From contig CAYVJG010000014.1 of NCBI GenBank assembly GCA_964451785.1, positions 3,112 to 67,111 of the forward strand: a stretch of DNA of 64,000 bases. Reading direction: 5' to 3'. Positions 1 to 8,030 of the stretch are shown here, in pieces. Position 1 is the first letter of the stretch, and the number at the start of each line of letters is the position of its first letter. Position numbers and translations under genes: made by a program. The notes under the pieces were generated by a model, which was not told the origin of the DNA, ran no database searches, and saw only the letters and a list, made by a program, of their open reading frames with translations. This DNA is from JAJYSO01 sp964451785 (lineage in GTDB: Bacteria > Bacteroidota > Bacteroidia > Flavobacteriales > Flavobacteriaceae).

Positions 1-410
1 GGTACGTCGTCATGAAGCTCCTGTTTAGTCATTTTGATGGCGTCAAAAACGTAATTGAGTTCATCGTGCACATCAGGAACAAACACTTTATCAACCATAG
101 CTTGGCTGTTAATCGGTTCATCTAACCAGGGCCCTACGCCGGGCTTCATTTTGAAATCAATGCCCATAGCTTGTGGAATGACCAAGATGTCTGAAAACAA
201 AATAGCGGCATCAACGCCTACTTGATGAACCGGCATGATGGTGATTTCTGTGGCGATTTCAGGAGTGCGGCAACGTGTAAAAAAGTCGTATTGTTCACGT
301 AATTTGATAAAATCAGGAAGATAACGACCTGCTTGACGCATCATCCAAACTGGGGGGCGTTCAACAGATTCGCCTTTTAAGGCACGGAGGAAAAGATCAT
401 TCTTAATCAT
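1..410 (-). CDS. hemE: uroporphyrinogen decarboxylase, C-terminal part missing (window edge)
   Basis: Decarboxylates the four acetate side chains of uroporphyrinogen III to give coproporphyrinogen III in cytoplasmic haem synthesis. Only the first ~136 residues are present; the gene runs off the left edge. Reading leftwards from the ATG at 408-410 gives the family's N-terminal signature: an ERPPVWMMRQAGRYLP segment around residues 17-32, whose arginines bind the substrate carboxylates, followed by an AAILFSDILVIPQAMG segment near residues 68-83 that carries the catalytic aspartate region. The start codon overlaps the end of hemD by 8 bases, so the two are probably translationally coupled. Identity is secure; nothing can be said about the missing C-terminus. 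Confidence 0.95.
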   Translation of the reverse strand, partial: MIKNDLFLRALKGESVERPPVWMMRQAGRYLPDFIKLREQYDFFTRCRTPEIATEITIMPVHQVGVDAAILFSDILVIPQAMGIDFKMKPGVGPWLDEPINSQAMVDKVFVPDVHDELNYVFDAIKMTKQELHDDV

Positions 411-1053
411 AGCGAAAGGTTTTGACCACTTGAGCAATCGTGTTTTCAACTGTCGGTTTGTGGGCAGTGATAATATGTTGAGTATGCTTTTGAGCTTCGG
501 CAGCTGTTGAGGTGCCGATGCAGAAAGCAATTTGATTGTTTAATTGATTGAGTTGTGTATAACTTTTGACTTGCGAGGGGCTAAAAAATAAGATGCCGTC
601 AAATTCACTTTCAAATTTTACAGGATTCAAGCTAGTGTGGTATACTGTGATTTTTGAAAAAGAAATTTGCTTTTGCGTTAAAGCCTTAGGAATTTCGGGA
701 CGATGTTTATTGCCACAAAAGAAAACGAACTCAGCATTTGCATAGGCGTTGACTATGCAGTCGGCAAGTTGTTGGCCATAAGGTCTCATTTCACACACGT
801 TATAGCCTAGCTTTTCTAGGGCAGTTTTTGTTTTGCTTCCCACGCAAAAGCAGCGTTTAATAGTTATGTTTTTTTGTGCAATAGCCCGCACAGTATTTTG
901 GCTGGTAACAATTGCATTTTCAATGTAAGTCGGGGCATCAAAATCAATGAATGAGATGTTGATGGCATTGTAATCTGTAAAAGCAATTCCGGCATTGAGC
1001 AACAATTCGGCTTGTGCTGTTGTCAGCTTTCGGCTAGAGAGCATCGTCGGCAT
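403..1053 (-). CDS. hemD: uroporphyrinogen-III synthase
   Basis: Cyclises hydroxymethylbilane with inversion of ring D to give uroporphyrinogen III. The protein is 216 residues, somewhat shorter than the usual ~250, and like most HemD proteins has low sequence conservation; recognisable are the two-lobe pattern, an early FTDYNAINISF strand, and a C-terminal DGILFFSPSQVKSY segment near residue 155 that matches the family's substrate-cleft motif. Position between hemC/hemA and hemE supports the call strongly. The start at 1053 lies inside the 3' end of the potassium-channel regulator gene (20-base overlap); an in-frame ATG at 1044 is an alternative start. The 3' end overlaps hemE. Confidence 0.88.
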   Translation of the reverse strand: MPTMLSSRKLTTAQAELLLNAGIAFTDYNAINISFIDFDAPTYIENAIVTSQNTVRAIAQKNITIKRCFCVGSKTKTALEKLGYNVCEMRPYGQQLADCIVNAYANAEFVFFCGNKHRPEIPKALTQKQISFSKITVYHTSLNPVKFESEFDGILFFSPSQVKSYTQLNQLNNQIAFCIGTSTAAEAQKHTQHIITAHKPTVENTIAQVVKTFRYD

Positions 1054-1744
1054 GATACTGTTTTAAATATTTATCGATATCGTTACTTTTTCCAAAAACT
1101 ACTAAGATGTCGTTGTTTTCAAACTTGCTGTCGGGTTGTGGCATGCCGGTTACAATTTGTTTTTCAGCATGGCGGCCTATAATATTATTGTATTGTTTTT
1201 TGCGAAGAATAGTGATGATGTTCAGGCCAAATCGCTCTCTAAAGTTAGATTGAATGAGAGATTTGCCGACTAATTGTTTACAAACTTCTACTTCAGAAAT
1301 GAGGTAGTTACCTTCACCTTCAATTTCAAAGTTGTCAATACTACCGCGCAGATTGATTTTTTTGGTGAGGCGTTCAGCGTATTCTTGTTCGGGATGAATG
1401 ATTTGATCAACCCCCATAGCTTCAAAGATGGTATCTTGAACAGATGAGGCTGATCGTGCCATGATTTTGGCATCGCACATTTTTTTAGCAATTGCGGTGG
1501 TCATGATACCAACTCCTTCATCAACACCAATGGCCACGACAACTAAATCCGTGTTTTTTAAAGGTAAAGCGCGATAGGCATTTTCATTGGTAGAATCCAT
1601 AATAACCGCATGAGAGACTTGATCTTTGATTAAGTCAACTCTATCTGGATTTTTGTCGGCTACTACCACGTCATTTCCAGTGTCTGTTAAGTGAATAGCG
1701 AGCGACATTCCGAAGTTACCGAGTCCAAAAATTACAACTTTCAT
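1034..1744 (-). CDS. trkA: Trk/Ktr potassium uptake regulatory subunit (RCK domain protein)
   Basis: Cytoplasmic NAD(H)/nucleotide-binding ring subunit that gates the membrane K+ transporter encoded just upstream. 236 residues: an RCK N-terminal Rossmann domain (about 1-120) with GLGNFG at residues 7-12 and an acidic residue after the second strand (VVVADKN), then an RCK_C/TrkA-C domain (about 145-230). It has one RCK unit, so it resembles KtrA more than the duplicated E. coli TrkA; the symbol is used in the broad family sense. It starts 51 bases after the trkH stop and its own stop lies within hemD, so it sits physically inside the haem operon. Confidence 0.92.
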   Translation of the reverse strand: MKVVIFGLGNFGMSLAIHLTDTGNDVVVADKNPDRVDLIKDQVSHAVIMDSTNENAYRALPLKNTDLVVVAIGVDEGVGIMTTAIAKKMCDAKIMARSASSVQDTIFEAMGVDQIIHPEQEYAERLTKKINLRGSIDNFEIEGEGNYLISEVEVCKQLVGKSLIQSNFRERFGLNIITILRKKQYNNIIGRHAEKQIVTGMPQPDSKFENNDILVVFGKSNDIDKYLKQYHADDAL

Positions 1745-1795
1745 AATTATAGCATTTCATTTGACGGATTAAAAACCGAGATTAGGGTTATAGAA

Positions 1796-3538
1796 TTAGT
1801 TGATTAAAATATTTTCTTTAGGATATTCATAGCCTCTAGCTTTCAGGCTTCCTAAGATTCCGGCCATTAAGTTAATCAATCCTATGCGACCAAAAAACAT
1901 TAAGGCGATAAGAATGTATTTACTGACTTCAGAAACATGTGGTGTAATTCCCATGGAAAGTCCGGCTGTAGCAAAAGCAGAGAAGGCCTCAAAGGCAATT
2001 TGCATGAGTGAAAATTGCGGGTCAATAATAGCGATGAGTAAAATACCGACTCCAATTGCAATTAATGAAATCATGATAATAGCAAAGGCGCGGCGAACGG
2101 CTTCTGTAGCTACGCGTCGTGTGCCGATTTCGATATGCGGTTTGTTGCGAGCAATTGAAAAGATGTTTAAGGTGGCTAGTGCAAATGAGGAGGTTTTAAT
2201 CCCACCACCGGTTGAAGCTGGCGAGGCACCAATCCACATTAATAGAATCATAATCAATAAGCCTGGTACCGAAAATTGGGAGTAATCAATAGTGCTAAAT
2301 CCACAAGTACGCGCGGTAACGGCCGAAAACATAGAAGTTGTCCATTTGCCAAAAAAACTTTGATCAGCTCGTAAAACAGTATTGTATTCGGTTAAAAGCA
2401 TGGCTAAAGTGCCACCAATGATGAGAATAATAGTACTGTAAGCAACTATTTTTGTGTTGAGGGTGATGATGCGTACAATTGATTTTTTTCGGTTCTTATT
2501 GAAGAGGTTGATAAAAAACTGTTTGATGTAGCGCATAAAGTTGAAGGAAATAAAATAACCTAATCCACCAAAGATGATGAGGATCATAATGATCCATTGT
2601 AAATAATAGTTATGGCGCACAATAGGATTACCTAAGTTTCCCGTTAAAATTGAGAACCCTGCATTACAATAAGCTGAAATGGAGTGAAAGACCGAGAAAA
2701 ATATGGGGTCAGCAATGTCTGTTTCCCTAATAGAGTCAAGGATAAAAATGGCACCTACAAATTCAACCAAAAGGGAGAACACAACAATATTAACCGTGGT
2801 TTGCATGATATTGTTGAGTTGATCATCCCCCAAAACATCTTTCATAAAAAGGCCTTCTCTAAAGGAGGAACCACTCTTAAAAAAATAAGCAAAGAAGGTG
2901 GTAAAAGTCAACATGCCTAGGCCTCCTATTTGAAAAAGAATCATCAGGATGGATTGCCCAAATAATGTAAATTCAGAGCCAATATCAAAAACTACAAGAC
3001 CCGTTACACAAACAGCGCTAGTTGAAGTAAACAGGGCATCTGTAAAGTTGATGCCATGCAGCGTGGCGCTGGGCAACATAAGCATAAATGTACCAATTAA
3101 GATGACGATGACAAAGCTCCCTACAAAGAGTGTGGCGGGATTAAAATAAATGCTATAAATAGTCCGCATTAAATACATTAATCGGATAAAGAAATAAAAG
3201 AGTAAGCCATATTCAATAACGCCACGATCAGCAAAAAAAGTGGCTATAATATCGCCCTGATAGTCCATGCTAATAAAGATGACTTCGGTGATAATGAGGG
3301 CAACTAGGATAAATAAGTTAGTGCGTGATCGCTTTTTGATGGCAGACTCATAGCGATACTTGATTACTTTATAGATATTAAAAGCTAGTAGTCCTAATAA
3401 TATGGCAGGAAGCGCAATGAGTTTAAGCTGTTTGTATTCTGTGTGTGTAGTGAATCCAAAGTCAAAAATTAGAAAGGCCAATAACACCAAATCTAAAAAC
3501 GCGATAAACAGGCTTGAGCTACTTAATTTCTTAGGCAT
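1796..3538 (-). CDS. trkH: TrkH/KtrB-type potassium transporter membrane subunit
   Basis: Inner-membrane K+ (possibly Na+-coupled) uptake channel. 580 residues with many hydrophobic helices. The four pore-loop filter segments of the superfamily can all be seen, each with its glycine: SAVCVTGLVV (about 172-182), AYCNAGFSI (about 290), TARTCGFSTI (about 410) and FATAGLSMG (about 525). The ~130-residue N-terminal region with three or four extra hydrophobic helices is longer than in KtrB. Its start is 2 bases from the hemC stop, so it must be co-transcribed with hemC. Partner of the RCK protein that follows. Which ion couples transport cannot be told from sequence. Confidence 0.93.
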   Translation of the reverse strand: MPKKLSSSSLFIAFLDLVLLAFLIFDFGFTTHTEYKQLKLIALPAILLGLLAFNIYKVIKYRYESAIKKRSRTNLFILVALIITEVIFISMDYQGDIIATFFADRGVIEYGLLFYFFIRLMYLMRTIYSIYFNPATLFVGSFVIVILIGTFMLMLPSATLHGINFTDALFTSTSAVCVTGLVVFDIGSEFTLFGQSILMILFQIGGLGMLTFTTFFAYFFKSGSSFREGLFMKDVLGDDQLNNIMQTTVNIVVFSLLVEFVGAIFILDSIRETDIADPIFFSVFHSISAYCNAGFSILTGNLGNPIVRHNYYLQWIIMILIIFGGLGYFISFNFMRYIKQFFINLFNKNRKKSIVRIITLNTKIVAYSTIILIIGGTLAMLLTEYNTVLRADQSFFGKWTTSMFSAVTARTCGFSTIDYSQFSVPGLLIMILLMWIGASPASTGGGIKTSSFALATLNIFSIARNKPHIEIGTRRVATEAVRRAFAIIMISLIAIGVGILLIAIIDPQFSLMQIAFEAFSAFATAGLSMGITPHVSEVSKYILIALMFFGRIGLINLMAGILGSLKARGYEYPKENILIN

Positions 3539-3540
3539 AA

Positions 3541-4455
3541 TTACCCTAATTTTTGTTTAATGACTTGCATTAATTTAGTTCCACCTTGCGAAAGTACACG
3601 TTTTGCAGCAGTTAAACCTTGATTTTGATAATTATCAGTCTTAAAATTTGAAGTGTCGATAATTTTTTTAGACCCATCTAAGCTGAATAAAGCGCCAGTA
3701 AACAGCACATTATCACCTTCGATTTTTGCCAAGGCTCCAATTGGAGCAGTACAGCCGCCTTCTAAAACGCGTAAGAATTCACGTTCAATATGCGCACAAA
3801 TTTCGGTAGGGTGATGATTGAGTTGGGCGACGGCTTCTTGTGAAAACGAATCATTTTCTCTGGCTACAACCAGCATAATGCCTTGTGCTGGCGCCGGAAT
3901 CATCCAATTGAGGTCAATGTAGTTTTCAGGTTTGAGGTTGATACGCTCTAAACCGGCAGCAGCAAAAATGGCGCCGTCCCAATCAGAATTTTCTAATTTC
4001 TTCAGGCGGGTATTGACATTGCCTCTTAAGTTTTCGATGTGATGAGTAGGATAGCGGTGCAACCATTGTGCTTTACGGCGTAAGCTGCCTGTAGCCACGC
4101 AGCCTTGATCTTGGTGTAAAAAATCAAGCCCTTTATGAATGAGTATATCTGCTACATTGGCGCGTGGTAATACAGCTGATTGTACAATTCCTTTAGGAAG
4201 AGCTGTAGGCACATCCTTCATCGAATGTACAGCAATATCTATCTTGTTTGTGATCATGGCCACATCTAGCGCTTTTGTGAAAATGCCGGTAATACCCATT
4301 TCGTAAAGTGGCTTGTCAAGGTCGAGATCACCAGTTGACTTGATAGGTACTAATTCTGTTTTGTAACCTAAAGTTTCGAGTTTTGACTTAACAGTATTGG
4401 CTTGCCATAGTGCTAATTCACTATCGCGTGTACCTATGCGGATTAGCTTTTCCAT
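3541..4455 (-). CDS. hemC: hydroxymethylbilane synthase (porphobilinogen deaminase)
   Basis: Polymerises four porphobilinogens into hydroxymethylbilane in haem synthesis. 304 residues, the normal size. Visible landmarks: IGTRDSELALWQA at the N-terminus, HSMKDVPT near residue 80 (cofactor/substrate-binding lysine and aspartate), GSLRRKAQ near 123, NLRGNVNTRL near 143 and the dipyrromethane-attachment loop VLEGGCTAPIGA near 235 with its cysteine. It follows hemA with a 1-base gap and is followed 2 bases later by the trkH gene. Confidence 0.97.
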   Translation of the reverse strand: MEKLIRIGTRDSELALWQANTVKSKLETLGYKTELVPIKSTGDLDLDKPLYEMGITGIFTKALDVAMITNKIDIAVHSMKDVPTALPKGIVQSAVLPRANVADILIHKGLDFLHQDQGCVATGSLRRKAQWLHRYPTHHIENLRGNVNTRLKKLENSDWDGAIFAAAGLERINLKPENYIDLNWMIPAPAQGIMLVVARENDSFSQEAVAQLNHHPTEICAHIEREFLRVLEGGCTAPIGALAKIEGDNVLFTGALFSLDGSKKIIDTSNFKTDNYQNQGLTAAKRVLSQGGTKLMQVIKQKLG

Positions 4456-4456
4456 T

Positions 4457-5704
4457 TTAATTTAAATCTTCTAACTGAAATACATTTTGAATCAATTGCA
4501 AACTTTCATCTGTGTCGTCTTGACGCAGATGTTGAGCAAATCGATTCATAATTTTCTTGACAATACGATCCCCGATAAGTTCGGCTTGTTCAATATTTAG
4601 ATTACCGTCTTTGCGTTGTTGAGCGGCAATTTCTACTGCTTTTATCGTATTGAGTTTTTCTTTCAGTGCTGTAATAGTTGGTACAAACTTACGCGTTTCA
4701 AGCCAGGTGTAAAAATCTAACTTAACTTCGTTGATAATCGCTTCAGCTTGAGGAATGTAAGATTTGCGTTGAGCCAAGGTTTCGTCAGTCATGGCCGATA
4801 GTTCATCCATATGAATGACTTGAACATTGGGCAATTGATTGATGGTGCTATCTACATTTTTAGGAATGGATAAATCTAAAATTAGTAATCCCTTTTTGAG
4901 ATGCAGAAGCTCTTTAGTTATGGTCGGTTTTTGCGCTCCGGTAGCCACAATAAGGATGTCAGAATTTCTTATTTCTGCCTGTAAGTCGGCATAATCTTTT
5001 ACGATTAAATTAAACTTCCCTGCAATTTGCTGTGCTTTAGATTTTGTGCGATTGATGAGTGTTATGCTATCGTTATTGGTGTGTTTTACCAAGTTTTCAA
5101 TAGTATTTCGCCCAATTTTACCGGTACCAAAAAGCGTGATTTTTTTGCGATTAACTTGCTCAACGTGATTTAAAATATAATGTACTGAAGCAAAAGACAC
5201 AGAAGTGGCACCCGATGAAATTCCGGTTTCAGTTTTGACGCGTTTACTAGCTTGAATAACAGAGTTTGTTAAGCGCTCGAGATAAGGTGTTGTTATGTTG
5301 TGCGCTTTGGAGAGTAAAAAAGCTTTTTTGAGTTGGCTAATAATTTCAAAATCTCCTAAAATTTGACTATCTAAACCAGCTCCTACGTGAAAAAGATGAT
5401 TGATAGCTTCAGAATTTTTATATACAAAAGCTACTTTTTCAAATTCATCTAATGAACCACGAGTGTGTGCACATAAAATTTTGATGAGTTGATATGGGTT
5501 TTGAGCAAACCCATAAATTTCGGTGCGGTTACAGGTAGAGAGCAGAATAAGGCTTGAGTGTCCCTTGAGTTGAGCTTCTTCTAAAAGTGCTTCTTGTGCG
5601 GCATTATCTAAGCTAAAAAGGCCTCTTACTTCGGCATCTGCTTTTTGATAATTTAAGCCTATAGCATAAAAACTTTGATGTTTTTTTAAAATCTCTTCGT
5701 TCAT
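4457..5704 (-). CDS. hemA: glutamyl-tRNA reductase
   Basis: First committed step of C5-pathway tetrapyrrole synthesis: NADPH reduction of glutamyl-tRNA to glutamate-1-semialdehyde. 415 residues. The catalytic cysteine is in the LLSTCNRTEIYG motif (near residues 54-65); a Rossmann NADPH domain follows with GTGKIGRN near residue 195; the C-terminal half is the helical dimerisation domain. The GAGLDSQILGD segment near 108 is also typical. It heads the leftward operon hemA-hemC-trkH-trkA-hemD-hemE and has a good promoter at 5730-5737. An AraC-type regulator is divergent 200 bases away and may control it. Confidence 0.97.
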   Translation of the reverse strand: MNEEILKKHQSFYAIGLNYQKADAEVRGLFSLDNAAQEALLEEAQLKGHSSLILLSTCNRTEIYGFAQNPYQLIKILCAHTRGSLDEFEKVAFVYKNSEAINHLFHVGAGLDSQILGDFEIISQLKKAFLLSKAHNITTPYLERLTNSVIQASKRVKTETGISSGATSVSFASVHYILNHVEQVNRKKITLFGTGKIGRNTIENLVKHTNNDSITLINRTKSKAQQIAGKFNLIVKDYADLQAEIRNSDILIVATGAQKPTITKELLHLKKGLLILDLSIPKNVDSTINQLPNVQVIHMDELSAMTDETLAQRKSYIPQAEAIINEVKLDFYTWLETRKFVPTITALKEKLNTIKAVEIAAQQRKDGNLNIEQAELIGDRIVKKIMNRFAQHLRQDDTDESLQLIQNVFQLEDLN

Positions 5705-5729
5705 AAACCCTGTGTAACAATCGAGAGGG

Positions 5730-5737
5730 CAAAGATA
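5730..5737 (-). promoter_or_regulatory. hemA operon -7 element
   Basis: On the minus strand this reads TATCTTTG, an exact match to the Bacteroidota -7 consensus TAnnTTTG. It lies 26 bases from the hemA ATG. No convincing -33 TTTG was found. It would drive the whole haem/potassium operon. Confidence 0.6.
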
Positions 5738-5832
5738 TGTTTAAGTTGTCTTGTTAAATAACGGTATAAGTTCTATTAATGTCGCCATGAGCATAATGTA
5801 ACTTTAAGCGACATGTTTTTAGATAAATTTTA

Positions 5833-5840
5833 TAACTTTG
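5833..5840 (+). promoter_or_regulatory. araC-type regulator -7 element
   Basis: TAACTTTG matches TAnnTTTG and lies 63 bases upstream of the regulator's ATG. It is back-to-back with the hemA promoter, about 95 bases away, so one regulator site could serve both directions. Confidence 0.5.
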
Positions 5841-5903
5841 TCCGGCATACAAGTCGTTTGCTGCTATTAATTTAGATTCATTATAAATAATAAATTCTAA
5901 ATC

Positions 5904-6803
5904 ATGGAAAAGAATACTGTAAAAAATAACGCTAAAAGTGCATTTGAAACTTATCAGATTGATGATGATTTTGTGTTATTGATTGCGCAAAATGAAACAG
6001 AAGAAGGGCAGAATTATTATAAATCGGTTGCAGCAAATATGATTCAATTTCATTTTTGTTTAAAAGGACAGGCTAATTATAGATTTAATGAAGGGCGCTA
6101 TAGTCGTAATTTAGCGGAAGATTCAGCGCTGTTTTTATTTAATCCACAACAAGAGTTGCCTATTGATTTAGCTGTAGATCCCTATTCATGGACCGTATCT
6201 CTATTGGTTCCTATCCGTAAATTTCACGCGTTGTTTTCTGGAGATACTTCATATATTGATTTTTTAAAAGATGATCAAATCGATAAAAAATATTATAAGG
6301 AGCTAGCTCTATCTCCAGCGATGACAGTAGTATTGAGTCAAATTTTAAATTTAAAGCTCCACCATTCCGTACGTTCTATTTATTTAAAAGGAAAAATTTT
6401 AGAACTTATAGGGTTGTTTTTTAATCCGCAAGATGAGGTCAATGTAGAGCAATGTCCTTTTTTGGTCGATGAAGAGAATGTGCGGAAATTAAAAAAGGCT
6501 AAAGAAATAATGACAACCAATATGGCCAATCCACCATCACTTAAAGAGTTGTCAGAAGAAATAGGCTTAGGACTCAAGAAACTCAAGCAAGGTTTTAAAG
6601 AAGTCTATGGTGAAACGGTGTATGGTTTTTTGTTAAATTATAAATTAGACTATGCCCAGAAACTGCTTGAAACTGGACAGTATAATGTTAATGAAGTTGG
6701 ACTTCAAATAGGCTATAGTACGGCGAGTCATTTTATATCCGCTTTTAAAAAGAAATTTGGAACAACACCCAAAAAGTATATTCAATCAATGAATACACGT
6801 TGA
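5904..6803 (+). CDS. AraC-family transcriptional regulator between hemA and hemH
   Basis: 299 residues. The C-terminal ~100 residues form the double helix-turn-helix of AraC proteins: PSLKELSEEIGLGLKKLKQGF (about 210-230), then the second helix pair with VGLQIGYSTASHFISAFKKKFGTTPKKY (about 262-290). The N-terminal ~180 residues look like a cupin-like sensing half but show no clear ligand motif. It sits alone between the divergent hemA operon and hemH, so control of haem synthesis by iron or haem status is a reasonable inference, not shown by sequence. The family resembles PchR/siderophore-type regulators. Confidence 0.9.
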   Translation: MEKNTVKNNAKSAFETYQIDDDFVLLIAQNETEEGQNYYKSVAANMIQFHFCLKGQANYRFNEGRYSRNLAEDSALFLFNPQQELPIDLAVDPYSWTVSLLVPIRKFHALFSGDTSYIDFLKDDQIDKKYYKELALSPAMTVVLSQILNLKLHHSVRSIYLKGKILELIGLFFNPQDEVNVEQCPFLVDEENVRKLKKAKEIMTTNMANPPSLKELSEEIGLGLKKLKQGFKEVYGETVYGFLLNYKLDYAQKLLETGQYNVNEVGLQIGYSTASHFISAFKKKFGTTPKKYIQSMNTR

Positions 6804-6892
6804 ATAGTACCTTGTAATCGTTTAACTAATTAAAATTAATAACGCTATAAGAACAAAAAATGGTAAAAGTCTAGGCTTTCACCTTTTTGCGT

Positions 6893-6900
6893 TACTTTCG
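6893..6900 (+). promoter_or_regulatory. possible hemH -7 element
   Basis: TACTTTCG differs from TAnnTTTG at one position and lies 17 bases upstream of the hemH ATG. Confidence 0.35.
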
Positions 6901-6917
6901 CACTCAAAAAAAACACA

Positions 6918-7934
6918 ATGAAAGGAGTTTTATTAGTCAACCTTGGCTCCCCTAAGAGTACTGACCCTAAAGATGTTAAAACTTATTTAGATGAGTTTTT
7001 AATGGATGAACGCGTTATGGATATTCCGCGTTGGTTGCGCACCATTGTGGTTAGAGGAATCATCTTAAACACACGCCCTAAAAAGTCTGCCGCTAATTAT
7101 GAGCGCGTATGGATGAAAGAAGGCTCTCCTTTAATTGTATATTCAGAGCGCTTTCAAAGAAAAGTAGACGAACTGACCAGTGTGCCCATAGCTATAGCCA
7201 TGCGCTATGGTGAACCCTCAATCAAAACAGGTTTACAAGAACTCGTTGACCAAGGAATTGATGATATTTTAGTCATTCCGATGTTTCCACAGTTTGCTAA
7301 TGCCACTATTGGAACCGCATTAGCAAAAGCTGAGGCCCTACAAAAAGAATTTTTCCCTCAGGTGAAATTTACAGTTGTCCCACCCTATTACAATCATCCT
7401 GATTACATTAAGGTGTTAGCCGAAAGTATAGGTGAGCAACTTAAAGATGTGGATTATGATCATTTACTGTTCAGCTATCACGGTTTGCCTGAGCGTCATA
7501 TCCGTAAAAGCGATGTAACCGATGGGCATTGTAAAATGGATGGTCAGTGTTGTAAAACAGAATCGCCGGCACATCAGTTTTGTTACCGTCATCAGTGCTT
7601 AGAAACCACGCGTTTGGTAGCTGAATACTTACAGTTAAATCCCGAAAAATACAGTACTTCTTTTCAATCGCGTTTGGGCTCTGATCAGTGGCTTAAACCC
7701 TATACAGACGAAACTGTCAAAACGATGGCTAAGGCCGGTAAAACCAAATTAGCCATTGCATCGCCTGCTTTTGTAGCCGATTGTATTGAAACCATCGATG
7801 AACTCGGTCGTGAAGCTAAAGAAGATTTTGAAGCAGCAGGCGGCAAAGAATTTACGTTGATTTCTTGCCTTAACGACCGCTGGGATTGGGTGAGCGTAGT
7901 GAGCCGTTGGGTTGATGAATGGGCTAAACACTAA
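6918..7934 (+). CDS. hemH: ferrochelatase
   Basis: Inserts Fe2+ into protoporphyrin IX, the last step of haem synthesis, usually membrane-associated. 338 residues. Visible: N-terminal VLLVNLGSPKSTDP, the metal-site motif LLFSYHGLPERHI near residue 187 (catalytic histidine), SRLGSDQWLKPYTD near 250 and a late acidic-helix region with ETIDELGREAKE. A cysteine cluster CKMDGQCCKTESPAHQFCYRHQC near 205-230 resembles the Cys-rich insertion of ferrochelatases that hold a [2Fe-2S] cluster, but cluster binding is only an inference. Separated from the other hem genes by the AraC regulator. Confidence 0.96.
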   Translation: MKGVLLVNLGSPKSTDPKDVKTYLDEFLMDERVMDIPRWLRTIVVRGIILNTRPKKSAANYERVWMKEGSPLIVYSERFQRKVDELTSVPIAIAMRYGEPSIKTGLQELVDQGIDDILVIPMFPQFANATIGTALAKAEALQKEFFPQVKFTVVPPYYNHPDYIKVLAESIGEQLKDVDYDHLLFSYHGLPERHIRKSDVTDGHCKMDGQCCKTESPAHQFCYRHQCLETTRLVAEYLQLNPEKYSTSFQSRLGSDQWLKPYTDETVKTMAKAGKTKLAIASPAFVADCIETIDELGREAKEDFEAAGGKEFTLISCLNDRWDWVSVVSRWVDEWAKH

Positions 7935-7954
7935 TCTTTCAGACAACTCATTAT

Positions 7955-7996
7955 AAAAGGAAATGCGGGGTTTAATTCTCTGAATTTCCTTTTTTT
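7955..7996 (+). terminator. terminator after hemH
   Basis: An AAAAGGAAAT arm is matched by ATTTCCTTTT, ending in a run of Ts. It lies about 20 bases downstream of the hemH stop. Confidence 0.7.
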
Positions 7997-8002
7997 AATA
8001 GC

Positions 8003-8010
8003 TACATTTG
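8003..8010 (+). promoter_or_regulatory. -7 element of the hydroxyacid dehydrogenase gene
   Basis: TACATTTG, an exact TAnnTTTG match, 20 bases upstream of the ATG at 8031. Confidence 0.6.
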
Positions 8011-8030
8011 TGAGTAAATAAATAGATATT

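Noticed and set aside
1884..2285. Long plus-strand reading frames over trkH, dnaK, uvrC and others
   Set aside because: They lie antisense to genes with complete catalytic or structural motifs and share no recognisable features, so they are shadows.
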